A DNA stretch of 64,000 nucleotides from Combretum micranthum (Eukaryota; Streptophyta; Magnoliopsida; Myrtales; Combretaceae), in assembly GCA_024138025.1 (NCBI GenBank), contig JAMXBD010000064.1, positions 620,001 to 684,000 of the forward strand, written 5' to 3'. The position numbers and the translations under genes were made by a program. The notes beneath the pieces were generated by a model that was given only the letters and a program-made list of their open reading frames with translations, was not told where the DNA came from and searched no databases. The first letter of the stretch is position 1, and each line of letters opens with the position of its first letter. Shown here one piece after another: positions 49,101 to 58,726 of the stretch.

Positions 49101-50887
49101 CGTTGATGCCACATTTAATTACTTTATGAAAGGCTTATTCCTCTTTTTAAATTTTTTGAAATATTGATACTTTAAATGAATTTACCTATAAACATTTATA
49201 CTTCCTAGTGTAATTTTCCCATATAAAATGTAATATATATTTGTTTTGTTCACATATTTTGGTTCTTTTTCTTTTTCTTTTTTTTTTTCCTATCAAACAC
49301 CTTTTACAATAAATGATTTCATGGATGATCCAAATATAGATATAAACTCGTGGTTTTGTCCTCAATTCCATATCAAGCCATCTTTTATAATCTAATGTGA
49401 TGTAGGCAAATTGCCTAATTTATCAACAAATTTTATTTGATACACTCTATTTTTCATTTTAGGTTGGTTTGATGTATGGATCAACAACGGAAGATGTGAT
49501 GACAGGACTGAATATCCATTCAAAGGGATACAAAACAGGCTACTATACACCAAATCCACCTGCTTTTTTGGGCTCTAAACCTACTAGTGGGCCCACAACA
49601 TTGACCCAACAAAGGCGATGGGGCACAGGTTTACTTGAAATCTTATTCACGAGCAAAAGCCCAATAAAAACTACTCTTCATGGTCATTTACAGTTTAGGC
49701 AATGTTTGGTTTACTTGTGGCTCCTTCTTTGGCCAATAAGATCCATACCTGAGCTCTTATATGCTCTTCTTCCTGCTTATTGTCTCATTACCAACTCAAA
49801 TTTCTTACCCGATGTAAGTATTAGTTACTTTTCCTTTATTCCTTTTCATTCTTTTCGTTTTTTTTCTCCTAAAAGTTTCTTAGATTTTCATAGGATGGTC
49901 CATGTGTTACTAGTACTAGGTACCAACCCATGTATATTGTTTTTTTCTAAAAAATTAGAATTGAAAAATGGTATCCATACACTCACTAAGGATATCAACA
50001 CATCAAATTATAAGAGAACAATATGTAAATAGGTTATGAAAATATTATTTTTAGTATGTAAATATGACATCTTGAAAAGAATGATTAGAATTATTTGGTA
50101 GAATGAAGTAGTTAAGATCATGTGTATTTTCTCTTCAATTTATGTTACATAGGATAATTGCCAATGAGGTGTTATGTTTAGTAAGTTCAATATATGTACA
50201 TGATAGTGGGTGGTTTAAAAGTTTCATATTAAAAGATGAAATGAACCATTAATGATATTTTATTACAGGTCCCTACCTTTTTACTACCATCTACCATTTT
50301 CTTGATCTACAACATATATTGCATATCGGAATACGTTTCAATGGGCTTACCAATATGTGCATGGTGGAACAACTTGAAAATGCAAAGGATAACCTCAGTA
50401 TGTGCATGCGACTTTTGCAGTTCTAAATGTAATACTTAAGTTGTTGGGAATATCAGAGACGATATTTGAAGTTACAAAGAAAGAGCAAATTGGTTCTAAT
50501 GATAATGAGAATTCAGACATCGGAAGGTTCACCTTCGATTCGTCCCTTACTTTTATTCCAGGAACTGCTCTTATGTTTGTGCATTTGATTGCTCTATTAA
50601 TGGCCTTTTCGAGGTTACAACCATCGATGCAAGATGAATGTGGTTTTGGCATAGGCGAGGTGGTGTGTTCACTATGGTTGCTAGCAGTCTTCTTGCCATT
50701 CATTAAAGGGTTGTTTAGAAAAGGGCAATATGGTATCCCTTTTCCCACCATATACAAGGCTAATATTCTAGCTGCAATTTTTGTTTATTTTTGTTGGTTA
50801 AGTGTGAGACATTCTTTAGTCAAACATTTTGTAAGACTTTTAAATATACTTTTAGAACTATTGATCAAGTACAAATGGACCCATTAA
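37196..50887 (+). CDS. CSLB: Cellulose synthase-like protein, CslB/CslH type
   Basis: A processive GT2 glycosyltransferase of the Golgi or plasma membrane; its polysaccharide product is unknown. Exons: 37196-37449, 38508-38847, 39400-39525, 46007-46126, 47570-47782, 47887-48022, 48398-48582, 49463-49813 and 50269-50887. All inferred introns are GT-AG, and exon phases agree through exon 8. Two membrane segments lie in exon 1 (about residues 18-70). Catalytic motifs are SDDG (D132), VDCD (D297, D299), TED (E468, D469) and QQRRW (507-511). Exons 8-9 carry the C-terminal membrane segments. Read straight, exon 9 stops at 50437-50439. Homology ([10 protein letters not shown], then KKEQ) resumes in the +1 frame to 50887, giving about 780 residues; the family usually has about 750. 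One extra base near 50410-50420 therefore breaks the gene, unless it is a sequencing error. CslB is my choice over CslH on general resemblance only. Confidence 0.85.
38630..38664 (+). other. First catalytic aspartate motif of Csl copy 1
   Basis: Encodes [10 protein letters not shown] in exon 2. The DD pair is the UDP-sugar binding motif of GT2 enzymes. The equivalent bases are absent from copy 2. Confidence 0.9.
40210..40990. mobile_element. TTAGGGGT-type element in intron 3 of copy 1
   Basis: It shares a long collinear stretch with 8048-9739, including TTATAGAAGAATTTGTACTA, and with 59350-60830 in copy 2. Its presence in the same intron position in both Csl copies means it inserted before their duplication. 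Confidence 0.6.
41534..41551. repeat. TG microsatellite
   Basis: A GTGTGTGT run followed by GCGCGCGC, located in intron 3. Confidence 0.8.
41580..42290. repeat. ACCCTATAGGGTTT-motif repeat block
   Basis: Repeated GGGTTTT, CCTATAGGG and AACCCAT motifs in both orientations. Copy 2 of the gene lacks roughly 41480-42310 at the matching place (about 61200). A related block is at 54120-54350. It probably represents a small non-autonomous element present only in copy 1. Confidence 0.5.
42597..43203 (+). mobile_element. TRIM retrotransposon with CTAGT target duplication
   Basis: Terminal direct repeats at 42597-42795 and 43018-43203 enclose about 220 bp. A primer site follows the first repeat (TTGGTATAAGAGCCGATGG, tRNA-Met type). 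A polypurine tract, GAAGGGGAGATT, precedes the second repeat. Perfect CTAGT flanks lie at 42592-42596 and 43204-43208. No coding sequence is present. It is absent from intron 3 of copy 2. Confidence 0.9.
43455..44465. mobile_element. Long-TIR element in intron 3 of copy 1
   Basis: About 190 bp at the left (for example GATGTGTTTTGATCATTTTG and AAAAAGTTCCGTTTTGTCC) recur inverted at the right (about 44280-44465). Copy 2 has an uninterrupted site near 61895. Long terminal inverted repeats suggest a Mutator-like non-autonomous element. Minus-strand frames inside (43965-44205) have no recognised domain and may be captured host DNA. Poly-T at both edges hides any target duplication. Confidence 0.65.
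46127..47569 (+). other. Intron 4 of Csl copy 1
   Basis: A 1.4-kb AT-rich intron with a TA microsatellite near 46719-46741. No element with clear ends was recognised. Confidence 0.7.
48849..49222. mobile_element. Fold-back MITE in intron 7 of Csl copy 1
   Basis: It is an imperfect palindrome with GGGAAAATT and AATTTTCCC ends, related to 35536-35912 (shared GTAAGTTCATTTAAG and ATCAATATTTCAAGTG). The flanks do not give a clear target duplication. Confidence 0.65.
50405..50425 (+). other. Apparent +1 frameshift in Csl exon 9
   Basis: The frame entering from 50269 reads RITSVCAC, then diverges and stops at 50437-50439. The frame one base on reads [16 protein letters not shown], which continues the family sequence. 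One surplus base, perhaps in the CTTTTG run, explains the change. Confidence 0.75.
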
Positions 50888-52872
50888 ATTCCCATATTGA
50901 AAATATCTCTTAAAACTTTTAAAATTATGCACCTATCTTGATATTGCTAGTATTGCTATTTATAGCCTCTTATAGCATCTACCTTTTGGGCTTAGCAATT
51001 ATGTAAAGGGTATATATATATATATTCAAAATTTATGGGGACATGGATTGCCTACAATTGACTAAGCCGCTCTAACCTCACAATACATGACAACTAGTTG
51101 CCTAATAAGAACAAAATACTATGCCTTATTTAACTTAGCCACAACAACTCCTTAGCTAGGGCAATCATACTTTGGTTTTCTTCTTTAGCAAAAGAGGTGG
51201 TGAAAAATCTTTCCTTCTATATGGTCCAAAAAGTGAGACTTCTTCGAAAAATTACAATATCCAATTAATGACTGACAACTTATTGCAAAATACTGATGGT
51301 CCATGATCTTATAAACATTTTCAAATAGCTCTCCCTTATGATAATATAAAACATGAAAAGCATTTTGAAAATGAATTTCTTATGGTTGAGAAAGAAACTA
51401 AGTTGAGTTGTTCAACTCTTAGCATATCAAGCTATATGAATACTGAATGGGATAGCCAACTAACCATTATAAAAGAAACATATATCTGAAGATTCCATCA
51501 TTACTAGACAATGTAAGACCTCCAAACTAAAAGAACTATGTTGAATTAGCTTTTCAAGTCCAACATTTGTTAATAGTGAAAGCTTATTAAAGAGCAATCA
51601 CTCCATTGTATATATTTAGGAGCCAAAATATCACCTTCCTTTACTTTTTGTAAACAAAGACAATCGCTCTTTCATTAAATAAAGCACATGCCTAATAAAA
51701 TTTTGATTAACTCTTTATTGTATTGTTTAAGAGGATGTTTAAGGACATATAGAGAGTGAAGCAAGAAAAAAAAAACTTTATAGGTTTAGCTTCATTATAT
51801 CCTTATAGAACAATCACAGTAGATTGTCATTCTATCAATCAAGAAACTTGTTAGAAGAATTATTTGACTCTAAAATTTCTGTGAGATGGCATGGATGCGC
51901 TATATCTCAAGACATTCTATACATTTATGCTACCTTTTGTTATGGCATATTTAAATTTTCAATTACAATTATTCCAAACAATTCTTTTTTATTTTTCTAT
52001 TTTTTTCCACGATAGGGGCAGAAGTAACACGAAGATAAGATGAAGCTATTATCCTAGTGGTTAGAGGAAAAGAGCTAAGACTACTACAAACTACAAAGAT
52101 AAAAGAACCTAAAGAGCCAAACATAATGACATTTAAGTTGAGATTGACCAATTAAGGATCAAGTTGATCCTATCGTCAACTAGGATATGTAGGATGAATT
52201 GTAGGCCAATGAGGTGATGAGATAATTCAACTAAATGAGCAAAATTTCACAATATGTAGGGTTGATCACCTTCAATTTTTGGATTAAAAGTTTGAGTTAT
52301 TTTGTTCTATTTTTCAATTGCCTATTAGACTACTTTCCTCTATTGATTTTTGCCTTTATTATTATTTTTTTCCCGTAGGCTTTCTTTGATTCTTAGTTCC
52401 TTGTGTATGAGGATTTATGGATTGATATTGTAATTCAAAGATAGACAACTAATTTTGTGTGCTTAAATCTATAAAATCATGTAAAACAAAGATAGATTAT
52501 GCGAAGGGAGTGAATGTGCAATACTATGAGATGTTAAAGATACAATATATGCATTAAGGTTAAGGAAAAAGGATGGAATTACTATTTCCCACTTTTTTAC
52601 TGTCGTGTCATGAATTGATATGACAATAAATTCTAAGATATATTTTACTAGCATAAAAAAATAGGATTATACATTGAAAAGAAGAGAAAATGTCAAACAA
52701 AAAAAAAGAAGAAGAAGTTCTCACCTCAGCTTAAATTTCTTTGCAGCCACATCATTTAAGTGACTCATTCATGCTTTCATATCCATCAGAATTAACATGG
52801 TGCCCTTCTTCCACAAATGCCAAATATGAATGCAAAATTAGTTTGTACATGCCTTAAATAATGATAGAGGTA
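50888..52872. other. Intergenic region 3' of Csl copy 1
   Basis: AT-rich with a TA run near 51010. I recognised no gene, LTR or TIR element. The 3' end of the unidentified gene fragment on the minus strand reaches its right edge. Confidence 0.5.
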
Positions 52873-52986
52873 AATAGCCATCAATGAAATGTGACAATGG
52901 CTGCAGAAACAATTAGTGAACAAAAGATTTAAATGATAAGGACTACAAAATTAACTATCAAAAGGAGAATTCTAAAATAGGAAGAC

Positions 52987-53179
52987 TCAATTAAGATCAA
53001 CATCAAAATGCCTAGATGTATGGGGGATAGAAAGATTGTTGTCGAGCATGAAAAAGAGATCAGGCATCTGAGAAACGACTATCTTAGCATCATCTGCATG
53101 CCTCTTGGTTACATTTGCATTATGGATTTCTTTTGAAGATTCTATGTTGCTTTCATCTTTAGCATTTGTGCCATCAATC
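52987..53179 (-). pseudogene. Last exon of an unidentified gene, unit A
   Basis: The same 193-bp exon as 53358-53550, displaced by exactly 371 bp, with the same acceptor and the same stop. In a transcript from the right, unit B would be met first, so unit A may serve only as duplicated 3' sequence. Confidence 0.5.
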
Positions 53180-53357
53180 CTAAATGAGCAACAAAAAACT
53201 ATGAGACATGGTTGTTAAAACTATAAAATAGTAAGGTAAGCAGAATAGCCATCAATGAAATGTGACAATGGCTGCAGAAACAATTAGTGAACAAAAGATT
53301 TAAATGATAAGGACTACAAAATTAACTATCAAAAGGAGAATTCTAAAATAGGAAGAC

Positions 53358-53550
53358 TCAATTAAGATCAACATCAAAATGCCTAGATGTATGGGGGATA
53401 GAAAGATTGTTGTCGAGCATGAAAAAGAGATCAGGCATCTGAGAAACGACTATCTTAGCATCATCTGCATGCCTCTTGGTTACATTTGCATTATGGATTT
53501 CTTTTGAAGATTCTATGTTGCTTTCATCTTTAGCATTTGTGCCATCAATC
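53358..53550 (-). pseudogene. Last exon of an unidentified gene, unit B
   Basis: On the minus strand an acceptor (TTTAG) is followed by 193 bp that stay open to a TGA. They encode about 63 residues ending SRHFDVDLN. The segment before this includes SQMPDLFFMLDNNLSIPH. I do not recognise the family. The acidic and polar composition would suit a nuclear or regulatory protein, but that is a guess. A possible donor (ATATG|GTAAG) of a preceding exon lies at about 53680 on the minus strand, but the preceding exon itself is not convincing. It is probably a fragment rather than a working gene. Confidence 0.5.
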
Positions 53551-53614
53551 CTAAATGAGCAACAAAAAACTATGAGACATGGTTGTTAAAACTATAAAAT
53601 AGTAAGGTAAGCAG

Positions 53615-54119
53615 GAATAAGAAAGACCATAACAAGAAAGAGCATGCTAGTATTAATGGCATACAAATGTAAGCTCAATTTCTTACCATATGTTGAAGAA
53701 CTAAAACAATTTATCCCAACTTTTAATTCAGCATACACAATACACTGCAACCATGCACTATATCTTCTATGACTCAAATGTTATATGGATGATGTGGCAT
53801 CATGTCTGCTTTTTTCCCAAACTTCTTGTTAACTATTGCTTGTTCATCGTAAAGTATATGTGTGTGTGTGTGTGCATGCATACACATATATAAATATTCC
53901 TTCTTTTAGGATAAGTGAAGAATGCTTTAAAATCATCTTAAGTTTACTAGTAGTTATCACCATACCTTGTTATTTGATGTCATCATCCATCATTATTATG
54001 CTTATTTTTCCATTATAGTGCACCTCCATGCATTAGGATTATGCATTTACAACTATGCAATTTTTATGTAGGAGAGATAATATAATAATATCATCTTTCA
54101 TATTGTGGGATGAGAATTT
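53615..54119. other. Intergenic sequence with a TG microsatellite
   Basis: A TGTGTG run at about 53859-53875. An open frame on the minus strand at 53592-53777 might contain upstream gene sequence, but it has no recognisable domain. Confidence 0.45.
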
Positions 54120-54350
54120 AACATTAGGGATAGAATCGGGTAGATCGTTATAGGGTACCCGACCCACTAAAAACCCTATAGGGTTTAACCTTTTAGGATT
54201 TTGGGATTAAAAGAAAAAAAAAACCTAATAAGTTATCGGGTCAGGTTTTGAGTTTACATGTAACTTGTCGACAAAATCCAACCTGGTATAAATTTAAAGT
54301 AAATAAAAAATTAAAAATATTAAGTTATTAAGGTAAGGAAAGGACTAAAG
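54120..54350. repeat. ACCCTATAGGGTTT-motif repeat block
   Basis: It contains TAGGGTACCCGACCC and AACCCTATAGGGTTTAACC and resembles the block at 41580-42290. Confidence 0.45.
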
Positions 54351-54394
54351 GGAAAAACCCTAACCACTTTCCTTTCCTCTAAGCTGGCAGTCAC

Positions 54395-54560
54395 TACTCA
54401 CTTACTTTCAGTCTCTCGCCTTTACTTTCTCTGTCTCTCGCTTCTCTATCTCTTCATCTCTTGCCTTTTGTCTCTCACCTCTCTATCTCTCTGCTCTCAC
54501 CTCTCTATCTTTCGTCCTTTGTCTCTTCCATCTTGTCTTCTGTCTCTCACCCTCTTGCTT
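54395..54560. repeat. CTCTC-rich low-complexity tract
   Basis: An irregular pyrimidine run of CTCTCAC, TCTCTGTC and similar words on the + strand. No gene is attached to it. Confidence 0.7.
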
Positions 54561-54949
54561 TCTTTGTGTATACTTTTGAATTTTTCATAACTCTTAGAAA
54601 ATTATTTTAGAACTAAAAACCAAACTCTATAAACTCTAAACAAGATCAAATATGGACTTCATAACCTTAAGAAAAAAAAAAACATTCAAAGACAAAATAA
54701 AAAATTTAATAATCATTTGATTCAAATCTGTACGCTAAATAATTCATCACGTAAATCAAGATGGTATATCCAAACAATGTTCAATGATAAAATTATAAAA
54801 CCTTAGACCCTTCGGTGAATTTCAGAATAAATAATTTAAATTAAATACCAAAAGTCAATTCAAGTCAACATATAACTCTAAACTTTGTCAAACAATCCCA
54901 AGAGCTACAAATTATTAAATAAACCATAAAAATCAAATAACACCCTTGT

Positions 54950-55450
54950 TGCGAAATTTTGAAGATATTAAAGTATATTTTGGTAAGTTTGATTGAGGTG
55001 TTTCAAAGTTAAAGCTTACTATACTATTTTCAATTTTTTAGAGTTTGTTTACCAATATAACAAGATTTATAGAAGTCTTTGTAATTTCTAAAGTTTAAGT
55101 GTATATCCAAGTTAAAAGTGGAAAGTGTGGAACAATTATTTTTGTTTATCCCTATAAAAAAAATAGAATTTTGACTTCATAATATACACCTAAACTTTAA
55201 ATATTCTCAATAATCTTTCAAACTTTGAGAAATTAATAACATATAGTCATTTACTTTTGTAAGGCAATATTTATATGAAAAAAAAAATGCATAGATACTC
55301 TTATAGCAAAATTTAGAAGATTTTTAAATATATTTTGGTAAGTTTGATTGAGGTGTTTTAGAGTTAAAATTTACGATACTATTTTCAACTTTTTAGAGGT
55401 TGTTTGCTAATATAACAAATTTACTAAAGTGTTTGCAATATCTAAAGTTT
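54950..55450. repeat. Diverged direct repeat upstream of Csl copy 2
   Basis: About 165 bp at 54955-55120 recur at 55305-55465 (shared TTTTGGTAAGTTTGATTGAG). A third relative is upstream of copy 1 at 36835-36985. Copy 2 therefore has an extra duplication of this upstream block. Confidence 0.65.
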
Positions 55451-55470
55451 AAGTAAATATCAAAGACTTT

Positions 55471-55585
55471 TGTTTTTTTTTTTTTTTTTTTGGCCAATTA
55501 TAATGGAGAAGGAGAGATTCGAACCTAAGATCTCTTACATGAGATATCATTGAAAATGCCACTAGACTATAAAACCATTGAAAAG
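55471..55585 (-). mobile_element. tRNA-derived SINE
   Basis: The minus strand has an A box (TAGTCTAGTGGCA, + 55557-55569), then 31 bp, then a B box (GGTTCGAATCT, + 55515-55525). It ends in about 20 A (the poly-T run on the + strand). A and B boxes with this spacing and a 3' A tail are the mark of a pol III SINE. The 5' end and target duplication are unclear. Confidence 0.65.
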
Positions 55586-55599
55586 TGTATATGTTAAGA

Positions 55600-56432
55600 A
55601 AATATCTAACATTTTTCCTCTTTCCAATGCGATAACAAGCCAAAATATTTAAATTGTGGAAAATTAAAATTAATAACACTAAGATTTACGTGGAAAACCC
55701 CAGTTTGGGTAAAAACCATGGGACCAGCCGCGCAAAATTCTCCTACTATCAAATAATGAGATATGCAAGTTTTTCTCACTAGATAACGTTAGTAGATCGC
55801 TTAATTATCACCACAAGTGGTGAATTTCTGTTTCTTCACCAAACCGGTAGATCTGACAAAACTTCATCACAAATGGTGGATTTCAATAAAAACTAAGCTT
55901 TTCTCTCTCTAGAGTTCTCTCTAGGATTAAGAATGACCTCTCTCTCTCTAGAATCTCTTTCTAGGATTAAGATAACCTCCACACTCATCTCATAAAACAC
56001 TAGGAGCAAAACAAGGAGAATTTATACAAGAACACAAAGGGTGGCGTGAGATAAAACATAGGCTGGCGGCTTTGGATTGGGCGTTGAACTTCAGCATTCT
56101 CGAACAATCAGTGTCAGCATGTATGCCGGCAGCGTAGACTACCTAGCCTAGTGGCATTGGAGCTAGCCTAGCACGCTGCACGCTCTCGGCAAAATTTGCA
56201 ATTTCAAGGCCAGTTGATTTGAGAAGTAGGCCGGTAGTTTGCTGTCATCTTTAGCTGATGTACAAAAATTCAGGCTCCTTTGTTTGCAAAAAACTCCTTG
56301 TATCCAAGTCCTCTTCCAAGTATATATCATATACTTATGATGTCTTGATTTCCATATCTTCTAAATATATACAACATATATTTACAATCTCCTTGTTATA
56401 GACCTATATAAGTTGGATCTATAACCTAATAA
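55600..56432 (-). repeat. Copia LTR, minus strand
   Basis: It contains GTGGAAAACCCCAGTTTGGG and AAACCATGGGACC, a signature seen in many plant copia LTRs. On its inner side the minus strand has a polypurine-like TTTGAGGAGAGTTT. The outer boundary is approximate. Confidence 0.6.
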
Positions 56433-56445
56433 ACTCTCCTCAAAC

Positions 56446-56976
56446 TCATATGGGGGGTTTAATCATAGCTGTTGTCTTCGTATGATACTTTTTGTTTGAC
56501 TGAACCTTTTCACAACCAGTTTTTTCCTTATACTTTGATTGTGAGCTCTTTTGATCAGTCTTCAATCGATATATCCTTTTGTGCTTCGGTGGTCTCTTGC
56601 TTTTAGGCAATCTCACCAAGTCATATATGTGATTCTCATGCAAGGATTTTATGTCGTCTTGCATGGCTTCTTGATAATACTTTGATTTTCCCCTGTTAGT
56701 CAACATCACATACTCATCTAGACTATATTTCACTGATTGTTTTCTATCTCTTGAAGATCTCCTCAATTCAATCTGCTGATGAGGCTCATGGGGCTCTTCA
56801 ATTGAATCTCCCATATCTCTCCCATCATTAGAATTTTCAGAGGAAGGTACTGGATCTACATTAATTGGGATCTCATTTGAGGATTTTAACTTCTCCAGCT
56901 TTTCTATATCTTCAATGATTTGGTTTTTAATAAAGGCCATATCCCTGACAACCTTCTTGTTAGCTAGATCCCACAA
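56446..56976 (-). pseudogene. Copia integrase-reverse transcriptase linker fragment
   Basis: A 176-codon open frame. It includes LRRSSRDRKQSVKYSLDEYV, then YQEAMQDDIKSLHENHIYDL, the conserved start of copia reverse transcriptase. It then runs out at the polypurine tract without the catalytic YVDD region. It is an isolated fragment and cannot encode an active enzyme. Confidence 0.75.
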
Positions 56977-57068
56977 CTTGTAGTTATTCTCATCATATGC
57001 ATAACTCAGAAAAATACATTCTTTGATTTCTCATCAAGTTTCATTCTATCATCCTTGGGAATATGCAC

Positions 57069-57203
57069 AATTATGTTGCATGGGCTTGTGACGTTTGTTT
57101 GTCCGAGTCCAAGAAGTTAGCTTGGTTCCTATCTATAAATTGGGATAGAAAACTGCCTTACCACATATGTTAGAAGTTAGAGATAAGTCTCCATCATATT
57201 GCA
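57069..57203 (+). promoter_or_regulatory. Core promoter and leader of Csl copy 2
   Basis: It is collinear with 37070-37195, with TCTATAAA at 57132-57139. The upstream ATG in the leader is out of frame because of a one-base length difference. Confidence 0.7.
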
Positions 57204-58496
57204 ATGGCTGTCGATAACTTTCCTTTGTACGAGATAATACCTCGTAAAAACCATGTGAAGAAAGCAATAGAGGTCACCTTGCTCTGTCTTCTCATATCAC
57301 TTCTCATATGTCGATTGATACATCTGAAGGATGGAGGGTTCGGATGGTTTTTGGCTTTCTTGTGTGAATCTTGGTTTACTTTCTTCTGGGCTCTTCTTGT
57401 TAACATCAAATGGACTCCGGTTCTCTACGAAACTTATCCACAGCGTCTTCTCCAAAGGCAATACAGGAATATTTCCAATTGCATGGCTTTCTTTCATTCA
57501 CTGATGCTTCACATTATCCGTCCGAGAAACTTAGTAGAACTCGAGTCTACTAAATCTCCAGCCATAAAATTTGTGTTGATGTTTTTGGAAAATATATTGA
57601 ATGTCTTTGCTATAAAGATCCCAGCTACTCAACTATCAATAGTTTGGTTGAGTGAAGTAGGATCAGTATTTTATTATTTTTATTATCATGAAGCAATTTT
57701 TTTTTTTTTTTTGTGTGTTGATAGAAGTTTTTACCATAAGTAAGAAATCTTTATTCCCTTTTTTCTTTATCAAATAAATTATCATTTCTCATGAAAAAGA
57801 ACCTTCGTTTTTCATTTTTTTCCCCCAAAAATACCTTAATCGCAAAACAAAAAATTGTAATTTCTATTCAATCTTCTTTCATTCCAGTGATCCAAATGCA
57901 CATTGTATTTGGTGGTAGAGTTCCTTCTGTTTTTCCTTTCCCCAAATTTTTATACTCAGATAAATACATATGGATTTGCTTGTTCGTTCTTTTGAAGGAA
58001 GATCGAACTTCCTCCAGTGGACATGTTCGTGACGACGGCGAATCCGGTGCTAGAACCGCCTATAATTCCGGTGAACACGGTGCTGTCGCTAATGAAGGTA
58101 AATATTATTACACATATCTCTATGAATATGACACAAATATGAGCATATGGATATCAGATATATTTAGTATCTAATAAAACTTTAAATTGTTTCATAGTAA
58201 GTAAAAATAGTTATTATTTTTATTCATTTATCTCTAAATGGGATATTTGAAAAAATCTTAAGTTTTATCAGTTATTTAATATATTAGAATTATATTTAAT
58301 CGTAACTGAATCATTAAGATATTTAATACGTCAAAAACTATTTTTATTTTGATGGTTAGCTAGATAATTCTAATAATAAAATTATGTATTTAAAAAAAAC
58401 TATTGGATATACTAGGAAAGATGGTTAAAATACTAAATAGAGATTTCTACTTTTCCATAGTCGTTGTTAGGCCAAATGTAGTATATGTGAAATTTC

Positions 58497-58726
58497 GGGT
58501 CTGTTTGAATGGTTTGTTTTTCATCTATATCTGTATATTTTTTAAAATGATATATATAAATATATCTGATTTAATCTATATTTTATCTATATTTGATCTA
58601 TTTGATTTTTTTATGAGAACTACCAACCTTTTTTTTTATCTATATTTATTTTTATAAATAATTTATTAAAAAAAATTTTAAAAAAGTATCTATATCTATC
58701 GAAAAAAATCAATCAAAAACAACCTT
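58497..58726. mobile_element. MITE at the exon 3 acceptor of Csl copy 2
   Basis: Copy 1 has GTGAAATTTCAGGGTGAG here. In copy 2 the sequence breaks after GTGAAATTTC, and about 230 bp follow before homology resumes at ACGAACAGCTGAGC. The ends are GGGTCTGTTTGAATGG and, inverted, AGGTTGTTTTTGATTG. The interior is rich in TATCTATATTTGA. A CAAG near the right end might act as a new acceptor. Confidence 0.75.

Larger units (their letters stand above)
52873..53614. repeat. 371-bp tandem duplication, near-identical
   Basis: Unit A (52873-53243) and unit B (53244-53614) read the same throughout as far as I can compare by eye. The period is 371 bp, measured between the two ATAGCCATCAATGAAATG blocks. 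Each unit contains the last coding exon of an unidentified gene on the minus strand. Such identity implies a recent event or an assembly artefact. Confidence 0.9.
55590..57068 (-). mobile_element. Internally deleted copia in the Csl copy 2 upstream region
   Basis: A copia LTR (about 55600-56432, minus) directly abuts a piece of pol that normally lies between integrase and reverse transcriptase. Reverse transcriptase and RNase H are missing, so a deletion joined distant parts of the element. The right end meets Csl promoter sequence at 57069, about 60 bp upstream of the TATA box. Confidence 0.7.

Noticed and set aside
50395..50757. 120-codon minus-strand frame
   Set aside because: Antisense shadow of Csl exon 9.
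55160..55465. Possible separate gene upstream of copy 2
   Set aside because: It is non-coding upstream sequence shared with copy 1 and duplicated locally.
57204..57743. 179-codon single open frame as a short Csl protein
   Set aside because: After codon 84 it reads into sequence that corresponds to intron 1; only the first 254 bp match the family.
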